This document shows, piece after piece, positions 50,766 through 60,120 of a stretch of 64,000 nt of DNA. The DNA lies in NCBI GenBank assembly GCA_965227065.1, contig CBDDFN010000017.1:1-64000 (forward strand), given 5' to 3'. Origin of the DNA: CBDDFN01 sp965227065 (GTDB taxonomy: Bacteria > Pseudomonadota > Alphaproteobacteria > SPJN01). The translations under genes were made by a program, and so were the position numbers. The notes under the pieces are model-generated. The model worked only from the letters and a program-made list of their open reading frames with translations. It made no database searches and was not told the origin of the DNA. Within the stretch, counting starts at the first letter, position 1. Every line of letters starts with the position of its first letter.

Positions 50766-52052
50766 TCACCGCTTATTCATTCGGATACGAACCGACAAGG
50801 CATGCGCGCCCAGCCCTTCTGCGTCGGCCAAAGTCGCGGCCGCCGGGCCGATTTCACCCAGCCCTTCCGCACTTGCCCGCGTGATGGTGCTGCGCTTCAT
50901 GAACGACAGAACCGACAGGCCGCTGGAAAAGCGGGCCGACCGCGCAGTGGGCAAAACGTGATTGGGTCCGGCGACATAATCACCGATCACTTCAGGCGTG
51001 TGATGGCCCAAAAAGATCGCCCCGGCATTGGTGAATTCAGACATCAACGCTTCAGGGTCGGTCACACACAGTTCCAGATGCTCCGGCGCGATCTTATCGA
51101 TGATCGGCCCGAACTCATCGCGTCCCGCAACAATCACCGCGCCGAACTTGCGCCAGCTTTCATGGGCGATCGATTGACGCTCCAGCGTGTCGAGATGCTT
51201 GTCGACGGCAAAGACAACCTCATCAGCAAGGGTTTCATCATCGGTCAGCAGGATGGATTGGGCGACCGCGTCATGCTCGGCCTGGGACAGAAGGTCCGCG
51301 GCCAGCCAGTCGGGATTGGCGCTTTGATCGGCAACCACCAGAATTTCGGAAGGACCGGCAATCATGTCGATGCCGACCTTGCCGAACACCTGCCGTTTGG
51401 CTTCGGCCACATAGGCATTGCCCGGCCCGGTGATGATATCGACCGGCGCAATCGTTTCAGTGCCATAGGCAAGGGCTGCCACCGCCTGCGCCCCGCCGAT
51501 CCGGTAAACCTCATCGACACCGGCAATGCGCGCGGCGGCCAGCACCAGCGGGTTGACCGCGCCATCAGGCGTCGGCACCACCATGGCGAGCCGCTTCACA
51601 CCGGCAACCTTGGCTGGGATCGCATTCATCAGGACGGAGCTTGGATAAGATGCCAGCCCACCCGGCACATAAAGCCCGGCGGCCCGAACCGCCGTCCAGC
51701 GGTGACCAAGCGTAATGCCCGCCTCGTCTTCATAAATTTCATCGGCGGGCCGCTGGCGGGCGTGATAGGCGCGCACGCGGTCCGCCGCCACGGTCAGCGC
51801 GGCAACCGCGTCGCTGTCCGCCTCCGCGATAATCGCGTCGATCTCGTCTTCGGAAAAGCGCAGATTATCAGCCTCAAACCGGTCAAAGCGGGCTGTATAG
51901 TCTTTGATGGCGGCATCGCCGCGCTCGCGCACATCGGCAATGATCGCCTCAACCGCGCCGCGCACATCAAGCCCGGCCTCACGCTCATCGCTTAAAAAGC
52001 GGGCGAAGCGGTCTTCAAAATTTGCGTCCGATGTTTTGAAAAATTGCGGCAT
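50766..52052 (-). CDS. hisD: Histidinol dehydrogenase
   Basis: A 428-residue zinc enzyme catalysing the last two oxidations of histidine biosynthesis (histidinol to histidine). Family motifs: VPGGLASYPSSVLMNAIPAK, GPGNAYVAEAKRQVFG, IAGPSEILVVAD, LLSQAEHDAVAQSILLTDD and APEHLELCV. The distal His is in PTARSARFSSGLSVLSFM. It lies in the conserved order murA-DUF2948-hisD-UPF0262. Confidence 0.98.
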   Translation of the reverse strand: MPQFFKTSDANFEDRFARFLSDEREAGLDVRGAVEAIIADVRERGDAAIKDYTARFDRFEADNLRFSEDEIDAIIAEADSDAVAALTVAADRVRAYHARQRPADEIYEDEAGITLGHRWTAVRAAGLYVPGGLASYPSSVLMNAIPAKVAGVKRLAMVVPTPDGAVNPLVLAAARIAGVDEVYRIGGAQAVAALAYGTETIAPVDIITGPGNAYVAEAKRQVFGKVGIDMIAGPSEILVVADQSANPDWLAADLLSQAEHDAVAQSILLTDDETLADEVVFAVDKHLDTLERQSIAHESWRKFGAVIVAGRDEFGPIIDKIAPEHLELCVTDPEALMSEFTNAGAIFLGHHTPEVIGDYVAGPNHVLPTARSARFSSGLSVLSFMKRSTITRASAEGLGEIGPAAATLADAEGLGAHALSVRIRMNKR

Positions 52053-52064
52053 TCGTTTTTCTAA

Positions 52065-52535
52065 TCAGTCATCCAGGGCATGTTCGGGCTTGGCAGGGGT
52101 GCGCCAGGCTTCGCTTGTGTCGCTCAGATGCGCATCAATCACTTCAGCGTCAAGCGCGACCGAGGCCCCATCGGCGAAATTGAGCGTAATGGTCACACCC
52201 TGATCGGTGTTTTCGGCCGTGATGGCAAGCAGTTCAAGCACCCGGGCGGTTTCAGACTGATCAATCCCGGAAATCCGTGCCGAACGCACAGTTTCAAAAT
52301 GAAGACCACAGCGCACCCGTTCAAACGGCTCATCGGCAACCGTGCGGCGTCCCAGAAAGCCGCGCTTGGTGTGGGGCTTTTCTTCCCAGCGGAAGCGCGC
52401 GGCCAGCAATGCAAAGCGCTGTGTTGAGGGGGTAAAGCCCATCTCGCCGACAAAGACCACGGCATCTTGCAGCAGGGCTGACACGATGTTGAGATCGTCT
52501 TGGTCTTCCGCCTTGAGCCTGGCCATATCGCTCAT
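52065..52535 (-). CDS. DUF2948 family protein
   Basis: About 156 residues beginning MSDMARLKAEDQDDLNIVSA with LLQDAVVFVGEMGF and RRFR-type sequence (AARFRWEEKP), the hallmark of alphaproteobacterial DUF2948. Function unknown. Its ATG overlaps the murA stop (TGATG), so it is translationally coupled to murA, and it precedes hisD by 12 bp. Confidence 0.92.
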   Translation of the reverse strand: MSDMARLKAEDQDDLNIVSALLQDAVVFVGEMGFTPSTQRFALLAARFRWEEKPHTKRGFLGRRTVADEPFERVRCGLHFETVRSARISGIDQSETARVLELLAITAENTDQGVTITLNFADGASVALDAEVIDAHLSDTSEAWRTPAKPEHALDD

Positions 52536-53794
52536 CACTCGCCCTTGATCCGTTCCACGGTAGCCCCGACGGCGCGGAGCTTGTCTTCCAACTGCTCATA
52601 GCCGCGATCAAGATGATAGACCCGATTGACGATGGTTTCACCCATCGCGCCAAGACCCGCAATCACCAGCGAGACCGAGGCGCGCAAATCGGTTGCCATG
52701 ACCGGCGCACCGACCAGACGGCGTGTGCCGCGCACTAAAGCCGATGCACCATGCACCGTAATGTCGGCGCCAAAGCGCAACAGCTCCGGCACATGCATGA
52801 AGCGGTTTTCAAAGATCGTCTCGGTAATCATGGCCGCCCCTTCGGCCCGCGTCATCAGCGCCATGAACTGGGCCTGCAGATCGGTGGGGAAGCCCGGATA
52901 GGGCTGGGTTTCGGCATCGACACCGACAATGCGCTCAGGCGCGGTGACCTTGAGGCCATTGTCCCGCTCCTCAATCGAGACGCCCGCGCGGCGCATATGT
53001 TGAATGACCGATGCCAGATGATCGGCGCGCGCGCCTTCGAGCAGAACATCCCCGCCGGTCATGGCGGCCGCCATCATATAGGTGCCGGTTTCAATCCGGT
53101 CGGGAATGACATTTTCATTGGCCCCGTGCAGCGCCTCGACCCCTTCGATCACCAGCCGTTCACTGCCTGTGCCGGTGATTTTGGCACCCATGGCATTGAG
53201 GCAATGCACCAGATCGGTGATTTCGGGCTCGCGCGCGGCATTCTCAAGCACGGTGGTGCCTTTGGCGAGGCTTGCCGCCATCAGCAGATTCTCAGTCGCG
53301 CCAACCGAGACTTTGGGGAAATTGACATGCGCGCCCTGCAAGCCGCCCTTGGGGGCCCGCGCCACGACATAACCGCCTTCAAGCTCAATCTCCGCACCCA
53401 GCGCCTCCATGCCCTTCAGATGCAGATCAATCGGCCGTGTGCCGATGGCGCACCCGCCGGGCAGCGAAACCTTGGCAGCCCCATGCCGGGCCAGCAATGG
53501 GCCAAGCACCAGAACAGAAGCGCGCATGGTGCGCACCAGATCATAGCGCGCGGTGGTGGAACTCAATCCGCTGGCATCCAGCGTTACCGCGCCATTGCGG
53601 CTGACATCAACGCCCATATCTTCAAGCAGCCGGGCCATCGTCTTGATGTCGGCCAGGCGGGGCAGATGGTTCAGCACCAGCGGCTCGTCGGTCAAAAGCG
53701 CAGCCGCCATCAAGGGCAGACCGGCATTCTTGGCGCCGGAAATCGGAATAGTGCCACAAAGGCGGGAGCCGCCTACAATTCGGATCGCGTCCAT
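52535..53794 (-). CDS. murA: UDP-N-acetylglucosamine 1-carboxyvinyltransferase
   Basis: A 419-residue enzyme for the first committed step of peptidoglycan synthesis (enolpyruvyl transfer to UDP-GlcNAc). RIVGGSRLCGTIPISGAKNA, the catalytic-loop Cys in LPGGCAIGTRPIDLH, and FPTDLQAQFMAL are diagnostic. The Cys makes it fosfomycin-sensitive in principle. The ATG at 53794 is preceded by AAGGAC; a TTG three bases upstream is the alternative. It heads the murA-DUF2948-hisD unit. Confidence 0.98.
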   Translation of the reverse strand: MDAIRIVGGSRLCGTIPISGAKNAGLPLMAAALLTDEPLVLNHLPRLADIKTMARLLEDMGVDVSRNGAVTLDASGLSSTTARYDLVRTMRASVLVLGPLLARHGAAKVSLPGGCAIGTRPIDLHLKGMEALGAEIELEGGYVVARAPKGGLQGAHVNFPKVSVGATENLLMAASLAKGTTVLENAAREPEITDLVHCLNAMGAKITGTGSERLVIEGVEALHGANENVIPDRIETGTYMMAAAMTGGDVLLEGARADHLASVIQHMRRAGVSIEERDNGLKVTAPERIVGVDAETQPYPGFPTDLQAQFMALMTRAEGAAMITETIFENRFMHVPELLRFGADITVHGASALVRGTRRLVGAPVMATDLRASVSLVIAGLGAMGETIVNRVYHLDRGYEQLEDKLRAVGATVERIKGE

Positions 53795-53830
53795 CAAAGT
53801 CCTTAGAGTTTGGCCATTACAACTGAGCCA

Positions 53831-54385
53831 TTATAGCTTGGGAAGGGTCACGCCCCGTTGGCCCTGATATTTGCCCTTGCGGTCGCCGTAAGACACCTCG
53901 CATGGCTCGGTGCCTTGCAGGAACAGAAACTGGCACGCCCCCTCATTGGCATAGATTTTGGCGGGCAGCGGCGTGGTGTTGGAAAACTCCAGCGTCACAT
54001 GGCCTTCCCATTCGGGTTCAAGCGGCGTGACATTCACAATGATACCACAGCGCGCATAGGTCGATTTACCCAGGCAGATCACCAGCACATCACGCGGAAT
54101 GCGGAAATATTCCACCGTGCGGGCAAGCGCAAAGGAATTGGGCGGGATCACGCAGACATCGGTCTTGCGGTCGACAAACCCGGCATTGGAGAAATCCTTG
54201 GGGTCCACAACCGCCGAATCGACATTGGTGAAAATCTTGAACTCGTCGGAGACCCGTGCGTCGTAACCGTAAGAGCTGACCCCGTAAGAGATCACCCCAT
54301 CGCGCTTTTGCGCCTCAACAAACGGCTCGATCATGCCGTCTTGTTGCGCGCGTTCGCGGATCCATTTGTCGGGAAGAATACCCAT
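53831..54385 (-). CDS. dcd: dCTP deaminase
   Basis: A 184-residue enzyme converting dCTP to dUTP, the source of dUMP for thymidylate synthesis. Motifs: MGILPDKWIRERAQQDGMIE, SSYGYDARVSDEF, GKSTYARCGIIVNVTPLEPE with the catalytic Glu, and the C-terminal KYQGQRGVTLPKL. Full length with no oddity. It lies 36 bp upstream of murA on the same strand. Confidence 0.97.
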   Translation of the reverse strand: MGILPDKWIRERAQQDGMIEPFVEAQKRDGVISYGVSSYGYDARVSDEFKIFTNVDSAVVDPKDFSNAGFVDRKTDVCVIPPNSFALARTVEYFRIPRDVLVICLGKSTYARCGIIVNVTPLEPEWEGHVTLEFSNTTPLPAKIYANEGACQFLFLQGTEPCEVSYGDRKGKYQGQRGVTLPKL

Positions 54386-54394
54386 AATTGTGGC

Positions 54395-54553
54395 CTAGTC
54401 CTGTTCCTGTCCGCCCTGATTAGCAGATTCGCCCGCTTTCCGCGCCCGCGCCTGCGCTTTGCGGCGCTTAAGATTGTCGCGCAGGGCCTCAGACAGGCGC
54501 TCGGCGCGCTCGTCTTTGGACGATTTGTTGGTGTCGGTCGGTGTGTTCGTCAT
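54395..54553 (-). CDS. Small conserved-type basic/acidic protein, 52 aa
   Basis: MTNTPTDTNKSSKDERAERL, then SEALRDNLKRRKAQARARKA and a Gly/Gln-rich acidic end. The RDNLKRRKAQARAR pattern occurs in small uncharacterised alphaproteobacterial proteins. It is upstream of dcd, 9 bp from it, on the same strand. The upstream frame to 54637 overlaps the tRNA-Thr promoter region and is unlikely to be coding. Confidence 0.65.
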   Translation of the reverse strand: MTNTPTDTNKSSKDERAERLSEALRDNLKRRKAQARARKAGESANQGGQEQD

Positions 54554-54693
54554 GATGATGCGGTCTAATGCTCGATTAAGGCTGCGAATAGCCCGGATTT
54601 GGGCGGCATAATGTCCCAAACCCCTAAGGGTGCACAAGCGGGCTTGCGAAGCGCGAAAAGTGGAATTAGTGTCCGGCCCTCTTCAAGAGCCAC

Positions 54694-54768
54694 GCCCTCG
54701 TAGCTCAGTGGTAGAGCGCACCCTTGGTAAGGGTGAGGTCGAGTGTTCAATTCACTCCGGGGGCACCA
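54694..54768 (+). tRNA. tRNA-Thr (GGT)
   Basis: 75 nt. The acceptor stem GCCCTCG pairs with CGGGGGC with one G-T pair; discriminator A and an encoded CCA follow. The anticodon arm CACCC-TTGGTAA-GGGTG gives anticodon GGT. The T-loop GTTCAAT is canonical. No integrase or repeat lies next to it. Confidence 0.96.
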
Positions 54769-54920
54769 TTTCCTTCATCTGTTCAAAGACTTGCTCAGAA
54801 GCGCAACGTTCAGCGCGCGCAGCGTCGAATTGCGCGCCCCGCGCTTGCACAATTTTTTCGAACCCGTGGAAAAGCTCGGCTAGTCTGATGTCTGGATTGG
54901 CACAGACGCGGAGTGGATGA

Positions 54921-55943
54921 GTGAAAGTGTTTGTAACCGGCGCCACCGGTCTGGTTGGCGCGCACACGGCCCGCGCGCTTCTTGATGCCGGTCATAAGGT
55001 TCGCCTGCTGGTGCGTGATGAAAATCTGGCACGAACTTATTTCGCCCGCCATGGCTACCCAATTGATGATTTCATCATCGGCGATATGCGCGACACAGAT
55101 ACGGTGAAGGCGGGACTTGAAGGCTGCGAGGGAATTGTGCATGCCGCCGCGCTTGTGTCGGTCGATCCCAAACGGGCGGATGAAATTTACCGCAACAATG
55201 TGGCAGGCATCGATTCGGTCATTGGGTCCGCTTGCGCCCTGGGGATTGAACGGATCGTCTATGTCTCAAGCCTGTCGGTTCTGATGCAGCCCAATATCGA
55301 CACGGTGAACGAGCGCACGCCGCTTGGGAATCCTGTCAGCCCTTACGGGCGATCCAAACGCGCCTGCGATCAGCATGTCCGGTGCCTGCAAGAAGACGGC
55401 CACCCCATCCAGATCACCTATCCCTCAGGCATTTTCGCCCCCGATGATCCCAAAATGTCGGAAGCCAATAAGGGGGTCGCCACCATGCTGCGCACCATAC
55501 CGGTGACAAGCTCAGGATTGCAGATTGTCGATGCGCGCGATCTGGGGGCGATGCATGCCCGGCTGATCGAACAAGGCCCTGCCAGCGCGCCGATTGACCG
55601 GCGCTTCATCACCGCAGGCCCTTATTTTCCGTGGAATGAATTTCACGCCATGCTGGAAGCGCTGGTGGAGCGGAATATTGTCTCCATCCCCCTGCCCGGC
55701 GCGCTGTTGCGCGGCATCGGACGGCTTAATGACTGGGCCAGCCGCATCGTGCCGTTTGAATCACAAATCACCTATGAAGCGATGAGCTACGCGAGCCAGT
55801 GGGTCACCGCCGATGCAAGCAAGATTGAACAGCATACCGGCGTGAACTTCCGGCCCGGTTCGGAAACCTTTGCCGACACGATCCGCTGGCTGGTGGCCGA
55901 TGGTCATATGCCGCCCAAACTGGCCGGTGCGCTTGCCCCCTGA
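54921..55943 (+). CDS. NAD(P)-dependent epimerase/dehydratase, dihydroflavonol-reductase-like
   Basis: A 340-residue extended SDR. The Rossmann motif is VFVTGATGLVGAHTARAL, the mid-strand IVYVSSLSV and the catalytic pair SPYGRSK (YxxxK). It is of the DFR/3beta-HSD-like group acting on hydroxy-ketone or steroid-like substrates. It starts with GTG at 54921 behind GGAGTGGATGA. Followed by a CMD-family gene and an enoyl-CoA hydratase, which suggests a lipid or aromatic catabolic neighbourhood, though the strands differ. Confidence 0.88.
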   Translation: MKVFVTGATGLVGAHTARALLDAGHKVRLLVRDENLARTYFARHGYPIDDFIIGDMRDTDTVKAGLEGCEGIVHAAALVSVDPKRADEIYRNNVAGIDSVIGSACALGIERIVYVSSLSVLMQPNIDTVNERTPLGNPVSPYGRSKRACDQHVRCLQEDGHPIQITYPSGIFAPDDPKMSEANKGVATMLRTIPVTSSGLQIVDARDLGAMHARLIEQGPASAPIDRRFITAGPYFPWNEFHAMLEALVERNIVSIPLPGALLRGIGRLNDWASRIVPFESQITYEAMSYASQWVTADASKIEQHTGVNFRPGSETFADTIRWLVADGHMPPKLAGALAP

Positions 55944-56009
55944 TGACGGTTGGACGGGGCCTCCCCGCTGGCCTTAAGATGCCGCCAAACAAATTTGGGA
56001 GGCAGCGTC

Positions 56010-56573
56010 ATGCGGCTAGACAAACCACGGATCACACCCTTGCGCGAAGACGAGTTGACCGAAGAACAGCACAAGCAGCTCGGTCCTTTCGGGTTGAAGG
56101 GGCCTGTCCTCAATATCTTTAAAACGCTCGTACGCGCGCCCGAAGCCAACAAGCAGTTCTTGCGCTATGGCGGCTATATCCTGTCTGACGCCAACACGCT
56201 CAAAGCCCGGGAACGCGAAATCGTCATTCTCCGCGTCGGCTTCTTGTGCAAGTCAGGCTATGAATGGGCGCAGCATGAAATTATCGGCAAGCAATCGGGG
56301 CTCGCCGATGATGAGATTGCGCGCATCAAACAAGGTGCCGATGCGAAAGGATGGAGCGCTGCGGACGCCGCGCTGATCCGGGCGACCGATGATCTCGTCA
56401 CCAACCATTTCATTTCAGACGAAAGCTGGGCGGGCCTGACGGATCTGACCGACCGGCAGAAAATCGATCTGATTTTCACCGCCGGCCAGTACACGCAAGT
56501 GTCCATGCTGCTCAATTCACTCGGGGTGCAGCTTGACGAGGGCCTGACGCTCGACCCCGATTTGCGCGGCTAG
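56010..56573 (+). CDS. Carboxymuconolactone decarboxylase (CMD) family protein
   Basis: A 187-residue protein: REREIVILRVGFLCKSGYEW then AQHEIIGKQSGL. The active-site region has one Cys and the following His rather than the CxxC of AhpD, as in the larger decarboxylase-type subgroup. GGGAGG precedes the ATG at 56010. Such proteins act in peroxide defence or aromatic ring-cleavage pathways. Likely co-transcribed with the SDR gene 66 bp upstream. Confidence 0.88.
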   Translation: MRLDKPRITPLREDELTEEQHKQLGPFGLKGPVLNIFKTLVRAPEANKQFLRYGGYILSDANTLKAREREIVILRVGFLCKSGYEWAQHEIIGKQSGLADDEIARIKQGADAKGWSAADAALIRATDDLVTNHFISDESWAGLTDLTDRQKIDLIFTAGQYTQVSMLLNSLGVQLDEGLTLDPDLRG

Positions 56574-56581
56574 AGACCGCT

Positions 56582-57487
56582 TTACCAGCCGCTTGCCTTC
56601 TCATCGGCACCAATGGGCGGCGTGCTGGAAAGATCAGGCGCACCGTCGGGGCCCTTCACCCCGATCCGCGGATCAAGCCCGGTGGGATCAATGGGAATGC
56701 CAAAGCGCATCGTGGCATGGGCATGGGCGACCTGATGCATGGCAAGCTGGGCGGACATCACCGTGCTGCGGCCTGCGGCATCGAGCGAATTATTGACCGC
56801 TTCCTTGGCGAGTTTGAGCGCATAAAGCGACTTGTTGGTCATCCGGCCGGCCAGGGCGAGGGTGAAATCGGCAAGCTCGGCTTCAGGCACCACATGATTG
56901 ACCATGCCAAGACCCTGCGCGTCCTGGGCCGAAATCGCGTCGGCTGTGAACAGCAATTCCTTGGCTTTGCGCGGGCCGAACTCATAGGGGCTTGAGAACC
57001 ATTCCACTCCGGGAATGCCCATCACAAGCGTATTGTCCTGAAAGCTCGCCGTGTCGGCGGCAATGATAATGTCGCATGGCCAGACCAGCATCAGCCCGCC
57101 GGAAATACATTTGCCCTGAACCTGGGCGATGGTGGGTTTACCGATATTGCGCCAGCGCTCTGAAAAGCCGAAATAGATTTCTTTCTCGCGCGCATGCATC
57201 GCCTCATGGCCGGCCCCGGTATAACCGCCCCATGTTCCGACAGGGGTTTTGTCCGCCATGTTGCGCATCGGGCCGCGCTCCCGCAAATCGTGACCCGATG
57301 AGAAATGCGGACCGTTTGCTGCCAGAATGATCACCTTGATCGTGTCATCACGCGCCGCCTTGTCGAACGCATCATTCAACGCATAGAGCAAATCGGTATC
57401 CTGGGCGTTGCGCGTTTCGGGCCGGTTGAGCGTGATCCGGGCAACGCCGTCCTGAGGCGTGTCATAGAGTATGGGTGTGTCGGTCAT
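56582..57487 (-). CDS. Enoyl-CoA hydratase/isomerase family protein
   Basis: About 301 residues. The crotonase fold shows ITLNRPETRNAQDTDLLYAL, the oxyanion-hole strand FSSGHDLRERGP, and IAQVQGKCISGGLMLVWPCD. Position VMGIPGVEWFSSPYEFG has Glu after Val (GVEW), consistent with one catalytic Glu. The C-terminal extension (LDPRIGVKGPDGAPDLSS) makes it longer than typical EchA. The start at 57487 gives MTDTPILYDTP; the upstream frame is not credible. The CoA-ester substrate is unknown. Confidence 0.92.
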   Translation of the reverse strand: MTDTPILYDTPQDGVARITLNRPETRNAQDTDLLYALNDAFDKAARDDTIKVIILAANGPHFSSGHDLRERGPMRNMADKTPVGTWGGYTGAGHEAMHAREKEIYFGFSERWRNIGKPTIAQVQGKCISGGLMLVWPCDIIIAADTASFQDNTLVMGIPGVEWFSSPYEFGPRKAKELLFTADAISAQDAQGLGMVNHVVPEAELADFTLALAGRMTNKSLYALKLAKEAVNNSLDAAGRSTVMSAQLAMHQVAHAHATMRFGIPIDPTGLDPRIGVKGPDGAPDLSSTPPIGADEKASGW

Positions 57488-57653
57488 GTGAGTGTCCCTG
57501 TTTTGTCTTGATAGCTCTGGTTTCGATGCACCAGCGTGCCGCACTGGAGGGTGGCATCTCAAGCGCTGACATTGGTGCACTAAGCGGGCAGACAGGGCGG
57601 ATGTGCCGCGCGGCTTTGCACAGCGTGCCGCACACGCAAGCCGGGCAATAGGT

Positions 57654-57681
57654 GGGGCGGCGCCTCAGGCTACGCCGCCCC
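57654..57681. repeat. GC-rich inverted repeat downstream of the protease gene
   Basis: GGGGCGGCG (57654-57662) and CGCCGCCCC (57673-57681) form a perfect 9-bp stem with a 10-nt loop, 26 bp past the protease stop. No T-run follows on either strand, so terminator function is uncertain. Confidence 0.45.
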
Positions 57682-57706
57682 GATGGATCAGTGTCCAGGT
57701 TAGGAT

Positions 57707-59848
57707 CTAGACAAGGACCACATCATCAGCGGCGCCGACAAAAACCATGGGGACCAGAAGCGTATCCGCAGCCCCCAGCGTGTCGGTCAGCTCAAACTCG
57801 TAGAAAAATGTCACTTCTTCGCCGGCGGCCAGACCATCAATCTCACTGTCATTGAACCAGACTTCAATATCGAAGCTTTTATCGCCGGTCCGGGTGATCA
57901 ACCGGTCGCCGGGTGCGGCCGGATCAAGCTTGGTGATGGTGAGGTCAAGCACGTCTCCCAGGTCAGGATCGTCAAAGCTGAACTGATAGACAAAGCGATA
58001 CTCAAAATCATTGGCGTCGGGATGATCGGCGGCAAGCTCAAACACCCGTCCGCCGACAATGTCTTCCTGCAGGAAAGGCAGCACGGGCGCGTCATTCACA
58101 CCCGTGATGGTGATGTCGATTTGAGTTTCCACACCGCCCACGCTGGTAACCGCAAAACTGTCTGTCACCATTGTCCCATCAGCCATACCATCCAGCGCGA
58201 CGGTGGGTGTGTAGCTGTAAGCGCCATCGGTGCCAAGGGTCAGCTCTCCATAAAGTCCTGGCAGTGTCGCCGCCGCAAAACTGTCCGCACCAGACACCGA
58301 ATCGATGATCGACAGCACACCGCTTGCGCCCGCCTCATCTTCGCTCATGGCTGCGGTTTCGCCATCAATAGAGACACTTGCTGTCAAAAGATCGGCCAGC
58401 GTGTAAACCTCGCCGCCCAGCGCAACAAACTCCACACCAACCAGCGTGTCGGACCCCTCATCACCGTCGCTGTCATCAAGATCGGTCACCGCAACCGACC
58501 CGCCCATATCAACAAATTCATAGCTGCCATAGAGCCCGTCATAAACGGCGGTGTCGGTGCCTGCACCGCCATTGAGCACATCATCACCCAGCCCGCCTTT
58601 CAGACTGTCATCGCCACCATTGCCCGACAGGCTGTTGGCGCCATCATTGCCGATCAGCGTGTCATTGTTGGGCCCCGCCATGGCATTCTCGATCAGCGAC
58701 TGGGTGGAGCCTTCAAACTCAAGCGCGTTGTAGATATGCGCCCGCGCGCGATTGCCATCGCCCAGATTGGCACGCATCGCGTTGCTGCCAACTTCAAGGT
58801 CGGTCCAGTATCCAGGGCGCAGATCGATAGCCAGCACCGTGCTTAGATTGGAGAAATCATAGGTGTCGGTTCCATCGCCATCCCACACGGTGCGGAATAT
58901 CTTGCGGTTGACCGGATCGCCTTGCGAGACGCCATTGACGAAAAACTCGCCGGTGGCGGCGTTGACCGTATAGGTCGTCGCGGTCGCATTATGGGCAAAG
59001 TTCGCGCCATAGAGGAATTGCAGCGCGGCAATGTCATACATCATCAGCGTCTGGGCATAGCTGTCACTATAGTTGGAATAGCCACCGCTGAGCGGGTCAC
59101 CGACATAGGAACGGTAGGTCATGATGGAAAATTCCATCGCATCCCGGTCGGCATTCATGACACCGAAATTGCTTTGGCTGGTATGACCATGGCTGAGCCC
59201 CACCGCATGGCCGATCTCGTGACCCACCGTGTGCCAGTCATAATCCCCCAGGTCGGGAAAATCGCCGGAGTTGCCAAACCACAGATCACCACCCTTCTCA
59301 CCGCCGCTGGGATAATAGGCATAGGCGGTGCCGGCATCGTCTGAATTGCCGAAGCGCAATTGCGCTTCCTGATCCTCATCAAGCGCGCCTTCGGCCCCGT
59401 CAAGCTCCACAAAGCTTAATCCCGAAACGGCCGCAAATGTGTCGAGCCAGTAATAAGCGGCATCCATCTGCTGGGCTGAAAATGCGGTGAACGTGTCAAC
59501 CGCCACGCCATAGGTGGGGGAATAGTCGCTGACCGCATCGGGAAAGGAAAAGGTGACCTCAGTGTCAGCCCATTTGCGGCCCGCGAGCAGGCCATTGATA
59601 TTTTGGTCTGCGCTGCCCGCACCGGCCGAAAAATAGGATGCCGGTTCCGCGCCATAGTCGATCACACTATCAAGCGCGGCCACCGCCACATCGCCGTAAA
59701 GCTGGGTTGAACCATCACCGGCCTCCCCCGCATAGCCATCAGCAAAGCTCAGATGAGCAAGCGTGTCGTCAAACACCGCGCCGGGAAAATGATGGAGGGA
59801 ACCTTCAAATTCGTCCGTTCCCGGATTGGCACGACACAGATCACACAT
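57707..59848 (-). CDS. Serralysin-like (M10) RTX metalloprotease, type I secreted
   Basis: A 713-residue protein. The zinc motif HEIGHAVGLSH has His210, Glu211, His214 and His220, and the Met-turn is SIMTY (Met243, Tyr245). RTX nonapeptides follow at about 405-445 (GNDGANSLSGNGGDDSL). Residues about 490-610 look like a VCBS/cadherin-like beta-domain (ITGVNDAPVLPF), and a further beta-domain ends the protein. No signal peptide is present, as for ABC-exported serralysins. The extreme N-terminus carries CxxC (MCDLCRANPG), unusual for the family. GAGGAG lies 12 nt before the ATG. No exporter or inhibitor genes are linked. Confidence 0.92.
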   Translation of the reverse strand: MCDLCRANPGTDEFEGSLHHFPGAVFDDTLAHLSFADGYAGEAGDGSTQLYGDVAVAALDSVIDYGAEPASYFSAGAGSADQNINGLLAGRKWADTEVTFSFPDAVSDYSPTYGVAVDTFTAFSAQQMDAAYYWLDTFAAVSGLSFVELDGAEGALDEDQEAQLRFGNSDDAGTAYAYYPSGGEKGGDLWFGNSGDFPDLGDYDWHTVGHEIGHAVGLSHGHTSQSNFGVMNADRDAMEFSIMTYRSYVGDPLSGGYSNYSDSYAQTLMMYDIAALQFLYGANFAHNATATTYTVNAATGEFFVNGVSQGDPVNRKIFRTVWDGDGTDTYDFSNLSTVLAIDLRPGYWTDLEVGSNAMRANLGDGNRARAHIYNALEFEGSTQSLIENAMAGPNNDTLIGNDGANSLSGNGGDDSLKGGLGDDVLNGGAGTDTAVYDGLYGSYEFVDMGGSVAVTDLDDSDGDEGSDTLVGVEFVALGGEVYTLADLLTASVSIDGETAAMSEDEAGASGVLSIIDSVSGADSFAAATLPGLYGELTLGTDGAYSYTPTVALDGMADGTMVTDSFAVTSVGGVETQIDITITGVNDAPVLPFLQEDIVGGRVFELAADHPDANDFEYRFVYQFSFDDPDLGDVLDLTITKLDPAAPGDRLITRTGDKSFDIEVWFNDSEIDGLAAGEEVTFFYEFELTDTLGAADTLLVPMVFVGAADDVVLV

Positions 59849-60120
59849 GGCGGCGAATGCTCCTCACTCACTTGTCTTCTTCTTATTTTTCACGCCCTTT
59901 TTGTTTTTTGGATCGGGCGCGCCAGACATTTCTTATGGCATCCATCAAGCCCCGATCATGCTTAACAAGGGGTTAGCAAAGGCTCGAAACGCCTGAAATC
60001 ACGCCCCAATCCGGGGCGATCCCCAATCGGGCTTCCCGCCATTTTGGGACAGACCTTGCGCACGGGCGCCTGGTGACCGAAAAATGCGGCCCAAGACATT
60101 TTCATCCAGGGGAGGCTTTG

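Noticed and set aside
50727..51995. 422-aa plus-strand ORF opposite hisD
   Set aside because: Shadow of hisD, which has full family motifs. The same holds for the 418-aa ORF opposite rng (41770-43026) and the 351-aa ORF opposite murA (52751-53806).
56200..56300. AhpD-type CxxC peroxidase site in the CMD-family protein
   Set aside because: Only one Cys is present (FLCKSGYEW), so AhpD-type disulfide chemistry is not supported.
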